DNA of 16,350 nucleotides from CAZULF01 sp964621215 (GTDB lineage Bacteria > Pseudomonadota > Gammaproteobacteria > UBA1113), in contig CAZULF010000044.1 of assembly GCA_964621215.1 (NCBI GenBank), positions 1 through 16,350 on the forward strand. Reading direction: 5' to 3'. The position numbers and the translations under genes are program-made. Below are positions 16,040-16,350 of this stretch, piece after piece. The notes under the pieces were generated by a model. The model made no database searches. It was not told the DNA's origin and saw only the letters and a program-made list of their open reading frames with translations. Every line of letters begins with the position of its first letter. Position 1 is the stretch's first letter.

Positions 16040-16129
16040 AGGTTATTCTCCTTGATAATTAACAATATAATATTATTTTTATGTAAAAAATACAATAAAT
16101 CAATATGATACTTGAGGTGACCTTCTAGA

Positions 16130-16187
16130 TTGGTGCAATTACGGCAGGGATGGTGCAATTGGTGCAATTACGCTATTCTTGGTGCAA
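16130..16187. repeat. Two 29-bp tandem repeats (copy 2)
   Basis: Duplicate of 14074-14131: four TGGTGCAAT words at 16131, 16151, 16160 and 16180, lying about 110-170 bp upstream of the clpB ATG. Confidence 0.8.
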
Positions 16188-16230
16188 TTAAGGATTGACG
16201 GAAACAATGCTTACTGAAAATGTGTGCTTA

Positions 16231-16260
16231 TTGATTTTTCGAATACCACCCTCATCTAAT
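16231..16260 (+). promoter_or_regulatory. Candidate clpB promoter
   Basis: TTGATT (16231-16236), 18-bp spacer, TCTAAT (16255-16260, 5 of 6) would be a sigma70 promoter. Overlapping it, TTGAT ... CCCTCATCT (16249-16257) partly resembles a heat-shock sigma32 promoter (CTTGAA ... CCCCATNT), as expected for clpB. Which is used cannot be told from the sequence. Confidence 0.4.
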
Positions 16261-16300
16261 AGATTATATAAGTGAAACAACCTGAATAAGGAACCACATT

Positions 16301-16350
16301 ATGCGCATGGATAAATTAACGACCAAATTCTATAACGCATTGATGGATGC
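16301..16350 (+). CDS. clpB: ClpB disaggregase, N-terminal start only (runs off window)
   Basis: The first 16 complete codons encode MRMDKLTTKFYNALMD, which aligns with the conserved N-terminus of ClpB, the hexameric AAA+ ATPase that with DnaK rescues aggregated proteins after heat stress. The ATG is 7 nt after AAGGAA (16288-16293). Whether the gene continues normally or enters a third repeat unit is decided by the base after 16350. Confidence 0.75.
   Translation, partial: MRMDKLTTKFYNALMD

Larger units (their letters stand above)
14287..16342. repeat. 2056-bp tandem direct duplication, unit 2
   Basis: Second copy of 12231-14286. The base before ATGGATGC differs between the outer joints (A at 12230, G at 14286 and 16342), so the shared word starts exactly at ATGGATGC. 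The window ends with ATGGATGC (16343-16350), which could open a third unit or continue into clpB. Confidence 0.97.

Noticed and set aside
12231..16342. Composite transposon or IS-mediated duplication
   Set aside because: No transposase, terminal inverted repeats or target duplications are seen at the joints; only the 8-bp shared word is present.

Overview
The window looks like a chromosomal segment of an AT-rich gammaproteobacterium, most plausibly a host-associated member of the Legionellales (Legionella/Coxiella/Rickettsiella-like). Two things point there. The housekeeping block rpsT / murJ-ribF-ileS-lspA-fkpB follows gammaproteobacterial order, with proteins that align closely to E. coli homologues. 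Beside it sit genes with eukaryote-like domains: ankyrin repeats, a U-box E3 ligase domain and a chagasin-type cysteine protease inhibitor. The exact genus cannot be fixed from the sequence alone.

Layout. Bases 1-4543 hold two convergent, probably host-directed genes: an ankyrin protein (open at the left edge) and an 828-residue U-box/ankyrin/coiled-coil protein, with only 7 bp between their stops. A REP-like palindrome (4611-4653) separates them from rpsT, which starts with UUG. A divergent promoter region (about 4927-5121) serves rpsT leftward and a chagasin gene rightward. The chagasin gene heads a tight, mostly overlapping run: chagasin, murJ, ribF, ileS, lspA, fkpB. MurJ carries about 30 in-frame extra residues encoded by two palindromic elements.

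From 11868 to the right edge lies an accessory stretch: a hipBA toxin-antitoxin pair with three operator palindromes at exact 28-bp spacing, a type IV pilin gene, and the 5' end of clpB. This stretch contains a 2056-bp direct tandem duplication (12231-14286 and 14287-16342). The duplication joins the start of clpB to the middle of hipA across an 8-bp shared word, ATGGATGC. The second unit therefore has a complete hipB and pilin gene but a 3'-truncated hipA, and the first unit ends in a clpB stub. The last 8 bases of the window are again ATGGATGC, so the window stops exactly at the ambiguous branch point between another repeat unit and the rest of clpB.

How it fits together: the central operon supplies lipid II flipping (MurJ), FMN/FAD synthesis (RibF), isoleucyl-tRNA synthesis (IleS), lipoprotein signal-peptide cleavage (LspA) and a peptidyl-prolyl isomerase/chaperone (FkpB). 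The flanks carry probable effectors and a stress module (HipBA, ClpB). The most notable features are the hipBA-pilin tandem duplication, the palindromic insertions inside murJ, and the U-box split by a low-complexity insert.
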